Origin: Conchocele bisecta
Lineage: Eukaryota; Mollusca; Bivalvia; Lucinida; Thyasiridae
Assembly: GCA_029237695.1 (NCBI GenBank)
Contig: CM055266.1
Location: 9,627,805 to 9,691,804, forward strand
Direction: 5' to 3'
DNA: 64,000 bases
The notes below the pieces were generated by a model. The model saw only the letters and a list, made by a program, of their open reading frames with translations. It searched no databases and had not been told where the DNA came from. Positions 42,466-54,074 of this stretch are shown one piece after another; position 1 is the first letter of the stretch; each line of letters opens with the position of its first letter. The translations under genes were made by a program, and so were the position numbers.

Positions 42466-42606
42466 ATCGAGTAGCAGGCGGGCGACTAACTGGGCTGCCA
42501 GGGCTGTCAAACGAGATGGGATCCTGGCCACACAGTCGACATTGAGAACCAGCTGAAATACAAAAATGGATTGATTGGGTTTTTACAGCCATTCAACAGC
42601 GAGGTC

Positions 42607-42845
42607 ATATGTTAATGTGACTGGCAAAAATGGGCTTATGGGATTCGTGACCAGTGTTGTGTCTGATCAAATAGCACAATCCTGTTGCCTGATAATGATC
42701 TATATTGCAGAATGGTGGGTGTTTTATTGCTGGAATTGTGACCAGTGCAGATCCTGATCAGACTGTGCATCCGCACAGTCTGATCTGAATCTGCACTGGT
42801 CACAAAACCCGCAAGCCCCATTTCTCCAGTCAGAGCCACATATAC
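42607..42845. mobile_element. HP1 hairpin MITE
   Basis: AATGTGACTGGCAAAAATGGGC at the left; CCCCATTTCTCCAGTCAGAGCCACATA at the right. A central GATCAGACTGTGCATCCGCACAGTCTGATC stem. Confidence 0.75.
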
Positions 42846-42849
42846 ATAC

Positions 42850-43150
42850 GGGGACATACTGATATGGGAGGAGTACCAGATACTCAGCGCTAAAATTACA
42901 ATAAACATTTTCAAAGTCAGTGTCCTGATCTCGTGCCAGGCACTCTTACAACACCAGACCCCTTAGCCACAGGTGTGAATCCCAGTCAGAATCACGATTT
43001 ATATTTGAATTCTTAAGAATGGATTTATCGTTAAGATACATGCATACCCTTCTACTCTCATGCAAAAAAAACACATAATACTTAAAAGGCGGGAAATCGT
43101 CAGCTGACTTTTTATTAGCCGATCTATTTATAGATCGGCTAATATATTGG
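42850..43150. repeat. Diverged SINE-like tract and hairpin
   Basis: CAGTGTCCTGATCTCGTGCC and CACCAGACCCCTTAGCC resemble 47130-47175. TATTAGCCGATCTATTTATAGATCGGCTAATA at 43115-43146 is a perfect palindrome. Confidence 0.45.
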
Positions 43151-43640
43151 TCATCCATCGAATTCTGAAAAAGTTTGTAGCAACCCTTTTCTCCGCTATT
43201 CGGTAATCTACGAACGCGAATTTTTCTGTATCACTTCCAAATTGCATCAACCGATAAAGTTTGCATTTTTGGCAATTATCTCTGTTTAAAACTTTAAATA
43301 TAGCCAAATAACACAATTTTGAATACGTAATGAGCTGAACGCCGGAAGAGATTGAACCCGGAAGTTGTTGTTGTTGAAGTCCATAGTTGGCTCTAATGGC
43401 CATATACGCCAACATACGCCAATTATTGGGCTAATTTAAAGCTTTTATTTATTAAACAGAACAAGCTTCAGCCATGTATAATCGCGTAAAATTTGTTTAT
43501 TCGGCTAATTTATAATCGACCTCTGCTCAAAATCTCCTCCGACTAGCAACCCCAGCATCTCGGGTTTATCCCATTGGACAAGTGACAACGTTAACCTGTT
43601 ATGCTCCATTAAGAAGTAATAAGCTTATGGCAAATCATAT
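43151..43640. other. No recognised feature
   Basis: A GTTGTTGTTG tract lies near 43366. A minus-strand 95-codon frame has no recognised domain. Confidence 0.4.
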
Positions 43641-43642
43641 TA

Positions 43643-45822
43643 CCGTATTTACCCTATGTATTGGGACACCCTTTATATTGGGACACCCCCGTTTTGGGGG
43701 AGAAATAATTATTTTTTAGGAAACAAGTTTTGGGACACATCACAATTTTTTTTTAAAAATCAATAATTTCTGCACCTTAAGTATTGGGACATCTCTTTTT
43801 TTTTTAAATACTTTTAAACACAGTCAGGGATTCCGCTGGGGAAAATAAAAAAAATCGCCATTCCAATTTTTTTTTTTTTTTTTCACCGGCTACTGGTCAT
43901 GCCGACTATTGGCACGTCTCGCTATAAACATAGGCCGTCGCTGATTAACTAATATAACACAGTGCTGACGGTAAATCTGAGCTCTGTTGATTAAATAGAT
44001 TACCAATAAACCGTATACATCGACAATGCCGCCTGTCAATGCCGGAATGTGATTTATTTGCGAAAATTATTTTGATTTACACGGAAATACTCCTGATACA
44101 TCGCCCCGCCCTCTCATCAATATTCACGAGGTAAGTTTAAAGTACGGACATGTATCCGGTCACGGCATGCTTTCCATGCTATTATATCCAGACACTACCG
44201 AGGCATGGCGTTTCGATCGGGACAACTGGGTGCAAAGTATAGTACAGTGCGACCCCGTTAATACACGGAAGTCCGGCGACATACAACCTTCCGTGTTGCT
44301 TATCCGAACCGTGCTATATCCGTTCTCGCCCAAGACGCATCATAATGTCAAAAAAAAATACATGTACACTACACTGTGACTGCGAATGAACGACGTCGCC
44401 AATGCCTATAATATGCCATAAGTTTTCACTGTTATCTTCGCATGTAACAAGAAATGCGTCTGTCGAACGCGGATGCCACCTGCAGCATATTTGAGAAACT
44501 GTGACAAATTGGTTAACCGAAAAGTGTGACGGACGGACGGACAGACGGACAGACAGACAGACGGACGGTCCAAACACTATATGCCACCCGTTTCTTCGAA
44601 ACCCGGTGGCATAATAAATATATTGAATCCAAGAATTGTTAACGTCATGTTTTATTTATTCATCATGTTCATGTAGAATGTAGATCTACGCAGGTCCGTG
44701 CAATCCATTATTGTAAACGCGTGTAGAAAAAAGTGTAATAAACACGTGTAGCCATCATCATTCGATGACGCAATGACCCAATGACCGATATCCTGTTCCA
44801 TCAGCTGCAACGTCACGTGACAAGCTCGTGCGTTGCAAACTGTGTTTACTCATATGGTGAGCACAGGTGGAAGACTCGGACCTATGACACCAAAATAAAT
44901 GCCTATTAAAAAAATCCCATTATCCCACCCACCTGGTATCGTACTGTACATGACGTTAATAATAGAACGAGATCAAGTGGGTGGGGTAATGGATATTTTT
45001 GTAATGGTCATTTTGTTTGTGTCACACGTCCGACTATTCCACCTGTGGGTTTGAGTACGCACAGAGTTTTAACCCTTTCAACACCACAGACCTGTATAGA
45101 CATGTTTTGCCCGACGTGTTATAATTTTGCGCCAGTTCATGAGGTAATCAGGCTTATCACGTGAGATTTTCGACGAAGATGAATCTGATAATAGTGTACA
45201 TTTTCTGTAAACGATATCGAATGTTGACGAATATTAAATTAGTAATTATTACACATTTGCTTTAGTTAATCTGGGTCGAGTTAATCTGCGCCACTGATAC
45301 GCGATCTCCGATTGGTCAGCCTTTTACACCTAATTAATATTCCACCAATGGTGAGCGCGAACGCATGCCGGAAAATTTAAATCGAGCACATAACAATTAG
45401 CACTGCTTTGTTACTGGGACCAATAATTGATGTTATTCCCAGTTTGCTCGGATTAATTTACGAAATGTGCAAACGTGATCAGCTGCACATTCACATCGGT
45501 GAGATAAAAGGAGGCTATGCGTCCATAATAAAAAAAAAAAAAAAATCGTCCATTTTGGGTCTAATTTGGGAAATAATCGCAAATTTAACACGATTTCTGA
45601 CAATAGTCGTGTTAAAAATTTAACATGATTTTGATATACAAATAGGCAAACAATTCGGGAGCCAAGGCACAACCGTGTACTAACCGAAATTTCGAGGATA
45701 CAAACTTTCAATATTAATAATTGGGACACCAAAAAAAAAAATTAATTTATTTTATATTATGTATTGGGACACGTAGAATTTTATTTACTTTTTTAATGTC
45801 CCAATACATAGGGTAAATACGG
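43643..45822 (+). mobile_element. TA-flanked terminal-inverted-repeat element, copy B
   Basis: TA (43641) then CCGTATTTACCCTATGTATTGG at the left; CCAATACATAGGGTAAATACGG then TA (45823-45824) at the right. It is closely related to copy A at 34,735. It carries a hAT-C fragment near 43,826-43,890, a 167-bp HINE at 44,448 and TTAACCCTTTCAACACCAC at 45,071 that copy A lacks. No transposase is encoded. Confidence 0.8.
44448..44614 (+). mobile_element. Minimal HINE, 167 bp, with empty site in copy A
   Basis: CAAGAAATGCGTCTGTCG...GGATGCCACCTG at the 5' end. Then GGTTAACC, a GGACGGACAGACGG tract, CACTATATGCCACCCG and the hairpin ending GGTGGCATAA. Copy A reads GCATGTAATACATATATTG across the same point, so the boundaries are exact and no bases are duplicated. 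It has no repeat array, unlike its relative at 3601. Confidence 0.88.
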
Positions 45823-45884
45823 TACTTTGGGGCCGAGCTACTAAAGTGACTAGTGTGGCATGGAAATATTGAGTGCTGATTTTG

Positions 45885-46022
45885 GGAATTTTCCTCATCA
45901 TGGACCCGTTTAATGCGGGATAGTACAACCCGTTGGCCCGGCCTTAAATGACCTTAGCTGTTGATAGGCCGTTAAACACCAATACTCACTCGCTCATTCA
46001 TTCCCCCCCCCCTCCCCCCCCC
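45885..46022 (-). mobile_element. SINE-like dispersed repeat, fragment
   Basis: On the minus strand GTGTTTAACGGCCTATCAACAGC and AAGGCCGGGCC match 46975-47030 and 28905-28945. A C-rich homopolymer tract (C runs of 9-10) ends it at 46005-46022. Confidence 0.65.
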
Positions 46023-46430
46023 CGAGACTCAGTAACTACTAAAATGCGGACTTATATTGAACCCTGATTTGATCGGCTAATAACATGACTTTTCATCTTC
46101 ATTTTTAACTTATCTCGTAGCAAAAATGTGTTTTGGCAAACGATTCTCATGCACTGTCAAAACATGATTGCATCGACAAGTTGTGCCCACCCACCTGTAC
46201 AGAGTGATAACATAAGCCATCCCATTTTATATCAAATGGGCATGCATATAAAAATGGAAATAAAAAAAAAAAATTAAAATGTCGCTGTCAGAGTTTGGAC
46301 TGATTTTTTGCTTCATAGACTGTAAATGTATATTACCAATTTATTTCATAAAATCCTAAGGAGTTTATTCTACTATCACAGACAGGGGAGACAACTTGAT
46401 AATGCATTTCCACTATTACGTTACCAAGGT
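46023..46430. other. Unrecognised, with a TTAA-2 scrap
   Basis: AAACGATTCTCATGCACTGTCAAAACATG at 46138-46167 is a TTAA-2 stem piece. An A run lies at 46262-46273. Nothing else seen. Confidence 0.45.
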
Positions 46431-46434
46431 GCAT

Positions 46435-46762
46435 GATCACGTGGTTACAACAACAACAACGTCGCCCACTCCAAAGTAAGTATTATTTCATATTTTCCTT
46501 AGTATGCAACGGATTTTGATGAAATATGGCGCAGCAAACCCGTCTTCATGAGCTGCATTTGGTGGTCCAGGGAGTTTGGCACAGACTTATGTCGTTTTTG
46601 ACCACCAAATACAGCTTAACAAGACGCGTTTGATGCGCCATATTTCATCAAAATCCGTTACGTAATAAGGACACTATAAAAGAATACGTACTTTGAATCA
46701 GATGGATTCTGGAAATTTCAGTACTTGTTGTTGTTGTTAGTACCATGTGATCATCCACCTTG
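46435..46762 (+). mobile_element. HP4 MITE, deleted centre
   Basis: CAAGGTGCATGATCACGTGG, ACAACAACAACG, CCCACTCCAAAGTAAG at the left, and CATGTGATCATCCACCTTG at the right. The start codon region and central stem are missing. Confidence 0.75.
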
Positions 46763-46804
46763 TTTACAAGGATGTACTACATGTATTTGTGATTCGTGTC
46801 TGAT

Positions 46805-46955
46805 AGTAAGTACATGTATACTTGAATATAACGCAAATGTTTTGAAAGTCGATCAAATAATGAAATGGTGCTTTCTCACAGTACAGTAACATGCATATAC
46901 ATGTACTTGAATATAACGCAAACGTTTTCAAAGTTGATCAAATGAAATGGTGTGT
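46805..46955. repeat. 89-bp tandem duplication
   Basis: CTTGAATATAACGCAAATGTTTTGAAAG...GAAATGGTG occurs at about 46820 and again at about 46909. Confidence 0.75.
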
Positions 46956-47325
46956 TTGTTTGTTTGTTTATTAGTGTTTAACGGCCTATCAACAGCCAAG
47001 GTCATGTAAGGCCGGGCAAACGGGTTCGATCCCATTTCAACCTGCTGAATTAGGGGGAAAATCCCAAAATCAGGACGGAATATTTACATCGAGAACAAAA
47101 ATATATTCAGCCCTGAAATTAGAATAACCTGACCTGGTGCCACGGTCCATACCACACCAAGTCCCTTGGCCCCTTCCCCTAAAATAGGATTACGAATATC
47201 GTAATACTCACATAAGGGGTATAACCAGATTCAACTGTCGCATACAAAATACCAAAGACGTATGTGAGGGCCAAACCATGTCTCCAGTCGGGATTCCGGT
47301 AAGGATGAACCCCGATCGTTAAATT
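46952..47325 (+). mobile_element. SINE-like dispersed repeat
   Basis: TTTGTTTGTTTATTAGTGTTTAACGGCC and TATCAACAGCCAAGG, followed by a B-box-like GGGTTCGATCCC at 47028. It shares TATATTCAGCCCTGAAAT and GAGGGCCAAACCATG with 28886-29325. Confidence 0.6.
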
Positions 47326-47330
47326 ACCAG

Positions 47331-47463
47331 GGATTCCGCTGGCGATCGCCACTTTAAAAAAAAAAAAAATTAAAAAAAAAAAAGAAAAAAAAAAAAAAAA
47401 AAAAAAAAATTAAAAAAAAAAAAGAAAAAAAAAAAAAAATTATTTTCCCCAGCGGAATCCCTG
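47331..47463. mobile_element. hAT-C MITE with long A tracts
   Basis: CAGGGATTCCGCTGGCG at the left and CCCCAGCGGAATCCCTG at the right enclose about 90 bases of A with rare T and G. AATTAC flanks both sides. Confidence 0.8.
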
Positions 47464-47780
47464 AATTACCCATCGCGTGCTCCCACCTGCCACCCAATGG
47501 TGTGATTGGTCATTTGCAGTGACACATTTGTAATACAAGTAGAAGGGGCCAGTGGAAACAGGGGGCCAAGTCTATAAAGGACTTAGCTCCTTTCTTCCAC
47601 TGTCCCTGAATTAATTGCCCATAACATGAAATTCTCGATAAAAACACTTTTTATTATGACATGCCACTTGCATGTTTACCCGGTATCCATGTACCGGTAC
47701 ATGTAAAATACAAATGTTCAATGTCATATTATAAATCTCTATACATATTTTTTTGTAAGCCGAAGGCTGAACCTATTCTC
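47464..47780. other. No recognised feature
   Basis: No gene or repeat recognised. Confidence 0.45.
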
Positions 47781-47989
47781 CAGAGCTCCAGATAAGCTGT
47801 GTATTTGCTTAAATACCCAATTAAAATCCCAATTGAAATCAGAAGTAGCAAGTATCAACAAGAGCTCTGCGGAGCAAAATGTCCCGCCTGGCACAGTTTG
47901 ATAGTATATATGGAGCTTGTAATAACCTTGGGGTTAGTGAGCACCATGGGCTTTCTGTAGAAAGATGCGGGATGTTGTTACAAATGCAT

Positions 47990-48817
47990 GTATGGAATAT
48001 TAAAGCATAAACTGAGCGTTAACTTTTCCAAACACAGAAATTTCTAAGTCAACGACCTTGACCTTTGGCGTTAGAGGGCATCATGAGCTTTTCTGTAGAA
48101 TGATGCAGGATGTTGTTACAAATGCATGTATGGAATATTAAAGCATAAACTGAGCGTTAACTTTTCCAAACACGGAAATTTCTAAGTCAGCGACCTTGAC
48201 CTTTGCGGTTTGCGGGCACCATGGGCTTTCTGTAGAATGATGCGGGATGTTGTTACAAATGCATGAATGGAATATTAAAGCATAAACTGAGCGTTAACTT
48301 TTCCAAACACGGAAATTTGTAAGTCAGTGACCTTGACCTTTGGGGTTAGCGGGCAACATGGGCTTTCTGTAGAATGATGCGGGATGTTGTTACAAATGCA
48401 TGTATGGAATATTAAAGCATAAACTGAGCGTTAACTTTTCTAAACACGGAAATTTCTAAGTCAGCGACCTTGACCTTTGGGGTTTGCAGGCACCATGGGC
48501 TTTCTGTAGAATGATGCGGGATGTTGTTACAAATGCATGTATGGAATATTAAAGCATAAACTGAGCGTTAACTTTTCCAAACACGGAAATTTCTAAGTCA
48601 GCGACCTTGACCTTTGTGGTTTGAGGGCACCATGAGCTTTCTGTAGAATTATGCAGGATGTTGTTACAAATGCATGTATGGAATATTAAAGCATAAACTG
48701 AGCATTAACTTTTCCAAACACGGAAATTTGTAACAGTGACCTTGACCTTTGGGGTTAGCGGGCACCATGGGCTTTCTGTAGAATGATGCGGGACGTTGTT
48801 ACAAATGCATGTATGGA
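47990..48817 (+). repeat. 137-bp tandem array, left part
   Basis: About six units, each with CTGAGCGTTAACTTTTCCAAACACGG, a (T/C)GACCTTGACCTTTGG motif, ACCATGGGCTTTCTGTAGAATG and GGGATGTTGTTACAAATGC. Cut at TGTATGGA by the nested element. Confidence 0.9.
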
Positions 48818-49568
48818 CTAGAAATGTGGCCTATCGGCACACAAATGCCCCCGCTGGCAGCCAAAGAAAATGAGGCATATTTAAATTATGAGCCATTTAC
48901 ACGAGCGTTAAGGTTTCGAACGCACTAAGCCTGTGACCTTGACCCTGGGCTTAGCGGGGGCGGGACGAATGTGGATTTGTCACAGGGCAGTAGAGGAGCA
49001 TTGGAGCAATGAGTGTGTGCGAAATGTGAAGCAGATCCGAGCAAGGAAACATAAATTATAAGCCATTTACCCGAGCGTTAAGGTTTCGAACACACCAAGT
49101 CTGTGTGTGACCTTGACCCTGGGCTTAGCGAGGGCGGGACGAATGTTGATTTGTCACAGGGCGGCAGAGGACCATTGGAACAATGCGTGTGTGCGAAATG
49201 TGAAGCAGATCCGAGCAAGGAAACAGAAATTACAAGCCATTTACCCGAGCGTTAAGGTTTCGAACGCACCAAGTCTGTGAGCTTGACCCTGGGCTTAGCG
49301 GGGGCGGGACGAATGTGGATTTGTCACAGGACAGTAGAGGACCATTGGAGCACTGTGTGTGTGAAATGTGAAGCAGATCCGAGCAAGGAAACAGAAATTA
49401 CAAGTCATGTACCCGAGCGTTAAGGTTTCAAACGCACCAAGTCTGTGACGTTGACCCTGGGCTTAGCGGGGGCGGGACGAATGTGGATTTGTCACAGAGC
49501 AGTAGAGGACCATTGGAGCAATGCATGTGTGAAATGTGAAGCAGGTCTGAGAAAAGAAACAGAAATTA

Positions 49569-51461
49569 CTAGAAATGTGGCCTGTCGGCACACGAATGCC
49601 CCCGCTGGCAGCCAAAGAAAACGAGGCATATTTGATTATAAGCCATTTACCCAAGCGTTAAGGTTTTGAACGCACCAAGTCTGTGAGCTTGACCCTGGGC
49701 AAAGCGGAGGCGGGACAAATGTTGATTTGTCACAGGGCGGTAGAGGAGCATTGGAGCAATGCGTGTGTGAAATGTGAAGCAGATCCGAGCAAGGAAACAG
49801 GAAATACAAGCCATTTACCCGAGCGTTAAGGTTTGAAATGCACCAAGTCTGTGACCTTGACCCCGGGCTTAGCGGGGGCGGGACAAATGTGAATTTGTCA
49901 CAGGATGGTAGAGGACCATTGGAGCACTGTGTGTGTGAAATGTGGATCCGAGCAAGGAAACAGAAATTATAAGCTATTTACCCAGCGTTAAGGTTTCGAA
50001 CGCACCAAGTCTGTGACCTTGACCTTGGGCTTAGCGGGGGCGGGACGAATGTGGATTTGTCACAGGGCGGTAGAGGACCATTGGAGCAATGCGTGTGTGA
50101 AATGTGAAGCAGATCCGAGCAAAGAAAACATAAATTATAAGCCATTTACCCAGCGTTAAGGATTCGAAAGCACCAAGTCTGTGACCTTGACCCTGGGCTT
50201 AGCGGCGGGACATAAATGTGGATTTGTCACAGGGCGGTAGAGGATGATTGGAGCAATGCGAGTGTGAAATGTGAAGCAGATGGGAGCAAGGAAACAGAAA
50301 TTATATGCCATTTACCCAGCGTTAAGGTTTCGAAAGCACCAAGTCTGTGACCTTGACCCTGGGCTTAGCGGGGGCGGGACGAATGTGGATTTGTCACAGG
50401 GCGGTAGAGGACCATTGGAGCAATGCGTGTGTGAAATGGTGAAGCAGATCCGAGCAAGGAAACAGAAATTATAAGGCATTTACCCGAGCGAGGTTAAGGT
50501 TTCGAATGCACCAAGTCTGTGACCCTTTGACCATGGGCTTAGCGGGGGCGGACGAACTGTGGATTTGTCACATGGTGGCAGAGGACCATTGGAGCAATGC
50601 GTGTGTGAAATGTGAAGCAGATCCGAGCAAGGAAACAGAAATTATAAGCCATTTAGCCAGCGTTAAGGTTTCGAACGCACCAAGTCTGTGACCTTGACCC
50701 TGGGTTTAGCGGGGGCGGGACGAATGTGGATTTGTCACAGGGCTGTAGAGGACCATTGGAGCAATGCGTGTGTGAAATGTGAAGCAGATCGGAGCAAGGA
50801 AACAGAAATTATAAGCCATTTACCAGCGATTTAAGGTTTCGAAAGCACCAAGTCTGTGACCTTGACCCTGGGGTCTTATCGGGGGGCGGACGAATGATGT
50901 TATTTGTCACAGTTGCTTGGTTATGAGACCATTGGAGCAGCCAATGCGTGTGTGAAATGTGAAGCAGATCTGAGCAAGGAAACAGAAATTATAAGCCAAT
51001 TTACCCAGTGTTAAGGAAGGTTTCGAAAGCACCAAGTCTGTGACCTTGACCCACCCTGGGCTTATCGGGGGCGGGACAAATGTGGATTTGTCACAGGGCG
51101 GTAGAGGACCATTGGAGCAATGCGTGTGTGAAATGTGAAGCAGATCCGAGCAAGGAAACAGAAAATTATAAAGCCATTTACCCAGCGTTAAGGTTTCGAA
51201 AGCACCAAGTCTGTGACCTTGACCCTGGGGTTATCGGGGGCGGGACGAATGTGGATTTGTCACAGGGCTGTAGAGGACCATTGGAGCAATGCGTGTGTGA
51301 AATGTGAAGCAGATCCAAGCAAGGAAACAGAAATTATAAGCCATTTACCCAGCGTTAAGGTTTCGGGACGTACGTACGTACGTACGTACGTACGTACGTA
51401 CGTACGTACGGACACCGGTAACACTATATGCCCCCCTCACCATTCGGTGGCGGGGGCATAA
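49569..51461 (+). mobile_element. HINE-like element, nest level 4
   Basis: A second CTAGAAATGTGGCCTGTCGG start interrupts a unit at AGAAATTA. A GTAC run and GGTGGCGGGGGCATAA end at 51461 are followed by TAAGCCATTTACC. The joined flanks read AGAAATTATAAGCC, exactly as in neighbouring units. Pairing with this 3' end is the simplest choice; the end at 52564 would fit as well. Confidence 0.72.
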
Positions 51462-52495
51462 TAAGCCATTTACCCGAGCGTTAAGGTTTCGAACGCACCA
51501 AGTCTGTGACCTTGACCCTGGGCTTAGTGGGGGCGGAGCGAATGTGGATTTGTCACATGGCGGTAAAGGACCATTGGAGCAATGCGTGTGTGAAATGTGA
51601 AGCAGATCTGAGCAAGGAAACAAGAAATTATAAGCCATTTACCCAGCGTTAAGGTTTCGAACGCACCAAGTCTGTGACCTTGATCCTGGGCTTAGCGGGG
51701 GCGGTACGAATGTGGATTTGTCACAGGGTGGTAGAGGACCATTGGAGCAATGCATGTGTGAAATGTGAAGCAGATCTGAGCAAGGAAACAGGAATTATAA
51801 GCCATTTACCCAGCGTTAAGGTTTCGAACGCACCAAGTATGTGACCTTGACCCTGGGCTTAACGGGGACGGGACGAATGTGGATTTGTCACATGGCGGTA
51901 GAGGACCATTGGAGCAATGCGTGTGTGAAATGTGAAGCAGATCCGAGCAAGGAAACAGAAATTATAAGCCATTTACCCAGCGTTAAGGTTTCGAATGCAA
52001 CAAGTCTGTGACCTTGACCCTGGGCTTAGCGGGGGCGGGACGAATGTGGATTTGTCACAGGGCGATAGAGGACCATTGGAGCAATGCGTGTGTGAAATGT
52101 GAAGCAGATCCGAGCAAGGAAACAGAAATTATAAGCCATTTACCCGAGCGTTAAGGTTTCGAACGCACCAAGTCTGTGACCTTGACCCTGGGCTTAGCGG
52201 GTGTGGGACGAATGTGGATTTGTCACAGGGCGGTAGAGGACCACTGGAGCAATGCGTGTGTGAAATGTGAAGCAGATCCGAGCAAGGAAACAGAAATTAT
52301 AAGCCATTTACCCAGCGTTAAGGTTTCGAACGCACCAAGTCTGTGACCTTGACCCTGGGCTTAGCGGGGGCGGGACGAATGTGGATTTGTCACAGGGCGG
52401 TAGAGGACCATTGAAGCAATGCGTGTGTGAAATGTCAAGCAGATCCGAGCAAGGAAACAGAAACTATAAGCCATTTACCCAGCGTTAAGGTTTCG

Positions 52496-52564
52496 GGACG
52501 TACGTACGTACGGACGCCGGTAACACTATATGCCCCCTCACCATTCGGTGGCGGGGGCATAATA
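52496..52564 (+). mobile_element. Extra HINE 3' end
   Basis: GGGACGTACGTACGTACGG, then CACTATATGCCCCC and the hairpin ending GGGGGCATAA, followed by TAAGCCATTTACC. Its partner 5' end is missing; only two 5' ends but three 3' ends lie in the array. Confidence 0.7.
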
Positions 52565-52844
52565 AGCCATTTACCCGAGCGTTAAGGTTTCGAACGCACC
52601 AATTCTGTGACCTTGACCCTGGGCTTAGCGGGGGCAGGATGAATGTGGATTTGTCACAGGGCGGTAGATGCCCATTGGAGCAATGCGTGTGTGAAATGTC
52701 AAGCAGATCCGAGCAAGGAAACAGAAACTATAAGCCATTTACCCGAGCGTTAAGGTTTTGGGACGTACGTACGTACCTTATGTACGTACGGACGCCGGTA
52801 TATGCACTATATGCCCCCCTCACCATTCGGTGGCGGGGGCATAA

Positions 52845-53760
52845 ATATTAAAGGATAAACTGAGCGTTAACTTTTCCAAACACGGAAATTTCTAAGTCAG
52901 CGACCTTGACCTTTGGGGTTTGCGGGCACCATGGGCTTTCTGTAGAATGATGCGGGATGTTGTTACAAATGCATGTATGGAATATTAAAGCATAAACTGA
53001 GTGTTAACTTTTCCAAACGAATATTAAAGCATAAACTGAGCGTTAACTTTTCCAAACACGGAAATTTGTAAGTCAGTGACCTTGACCTTTGGGGTTAGCG
53101 GGCAACATGGGCTTTCTGTAGAATGATGCGGGATGTTGTTACAAATGCATGTATGGAATATTAAAGCATAAACTGAGCGTTAACTTTTCTAAACACGGAA
53201 ATTTCTAAGTCAGCGACCTTGACCTTTGGGGTTTGCAGGCACCATGGGCTTTCTGTAGAATGATGCGGGATGTTGTTACAAATGCATTTATGGAATATTA
53301 AAGCATAAACTGAGAGTTAACTTTTCCAAACGAATATTAAAGCATAAACTGAGCGTTAACTTTTCCAAACACGGAAATTTCTAAGTCAGTGACCTTGACC
53401 TTTGGCGTTAGCAGGCATCATGGGCTTTCTGTAGAATGATGCAGGATGTTGCTACAAATGCATGTATGGAATACCAAAGCATAAACTGAGCGTTAACTTT
53501 TCCAAACACAGAAATTTCTAAGTCAGTGACCTTGACCTTTGGGATTAGCGGGCACCATGGGCTTTCTGTAGAATGATGCGGGATGTTGTTACAAATGCAT
53601 GTATGGAATATTAAAGCATAAACTGAGCATTAACTTTTCCAAACACGGAAATTTCTAAGTTAGCGACCTTGACCTTTGGGGTTAGCGGGCACCATGGGCT
53701 TTCTGGAAAATGATGCGGGATGTTGTTACAAATGCATGTATGGAATATTAAAGCATTCCA
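52845..53760 (+). repeat. 137-bp tandem array, right part
   Basis: About seven units. Two carry the same short deletion (CTTTTCCAAACGAATATTAAAG at about 53010 and 53323). The run of variants at about 53,060-53,250 repeats that at about 48,310-48,500. Confidence 0.9.
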
Positions 53761-54074
53761 TTGAGGGAAACAGAAGTTACAATGAATTAACCTGAGCGTT
53801 AAGTTTTAGAAACAGAGCTAAACGCAAAAACTTAATGTTGAATGCATGTGAAAAGTAGGTAAATCAACCATGAAAACTAGGTCAAGGTCACATGGGCTCC
53901 CTCTGTGTGAGATGGTTACACCACAGCGGTGATGTATATCAAGTATGGAGGTCGTAGGAGTTATAGTTTTCTGGAAACTGAGCTAAAAGCAAAAACTTAA
54001 CATGAAATGTTGACGCCGCCGCCGCCGCCGGAAAAGCTATGCCTATGTCCCGCTTCTGCTAAAGCAGGCGTGAC
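53761..54074 (+). other. 3' unique part of the level-2 HINE
   Basis: TTTTAGAAACAGAGCTAAACGC and its near copy TTCTGGAAACTGAGCTAAAAGC flank AGGTCAAGGTCACATGGG. A CCG run at 54014-54030 takes the place of the GGAC run found in other HINEs. Confidence 0.6.

Larger units (their letters stand above)
48895..52760 (+). repeat. 170-bp tandem array
   Basis: About two dozen units of 165-175 bp: AGCGTTAAGGTTTCGAACGC, GTGACCTTGACCCTGGGC, TTAGCGGGGGCGGGACG, GGATTTGTCACAGGGCGG, ATTGGAGCAATGCGTGTG, GATCCGAGCAAGGAAAC. Units at 50,820-51,010 carry several small insertions. Recurrent 60-80-codon frames are by-products. Confidence 0.93.
48818..52844 (+). mobile_element. HINE-like element with the 170-bp array, nest level 3
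   Basis: CTAGAAATGTGGCCTATCGG at the left and GGTGGCGGGGGCATAA at the right, inserted in TATGGA/ATATTAAAG of a 137-bp unit. Removing it restores the normal unit without duplication. It contains the nest-level-4 element and one extra 3' end at 52496-52564. Confidence 0.82.
47858..54074 (+). mobile_element. HINE-like element with the 137-bp array, nest level 2
   Basis: The 5' end CAAGAGCTCTGCGGAG with ATGTCCCGCC lies at 47859. The 3' end is a CCG run, then ATGTCCCGCTTCTGCTAAAGC ending GGCGTGAC. It sits inside GTATC/AAAAAGCAATAAC of the hAT-A MITE; the intact MITE at 24,395 reads straight across. No target duplication is seen, within a two-base A ambiguity. Confidence 0.82.

Noticed and set aside
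42186..42556. 119- and 74-codon frames
   Set aside because: Made by the 39-bp minisatellite.
34790..45625. Segmental duplication
   Set aside because: The similarity ends at shared terminal inverted repeats with TA flanks, so two transposon copies are the better reading.
49445..51461. Repeated 60-80-codon frames with MWICHRAVEDHW
   Set aside because: By-products of the 170-bp array; frame lost in most units and no start context.
47990..53760. CRISPR-like appearance of regular repeats
   Set aside because: Repeats are contiguous 137-170-bp units with no unique spacers, in animal DNA.
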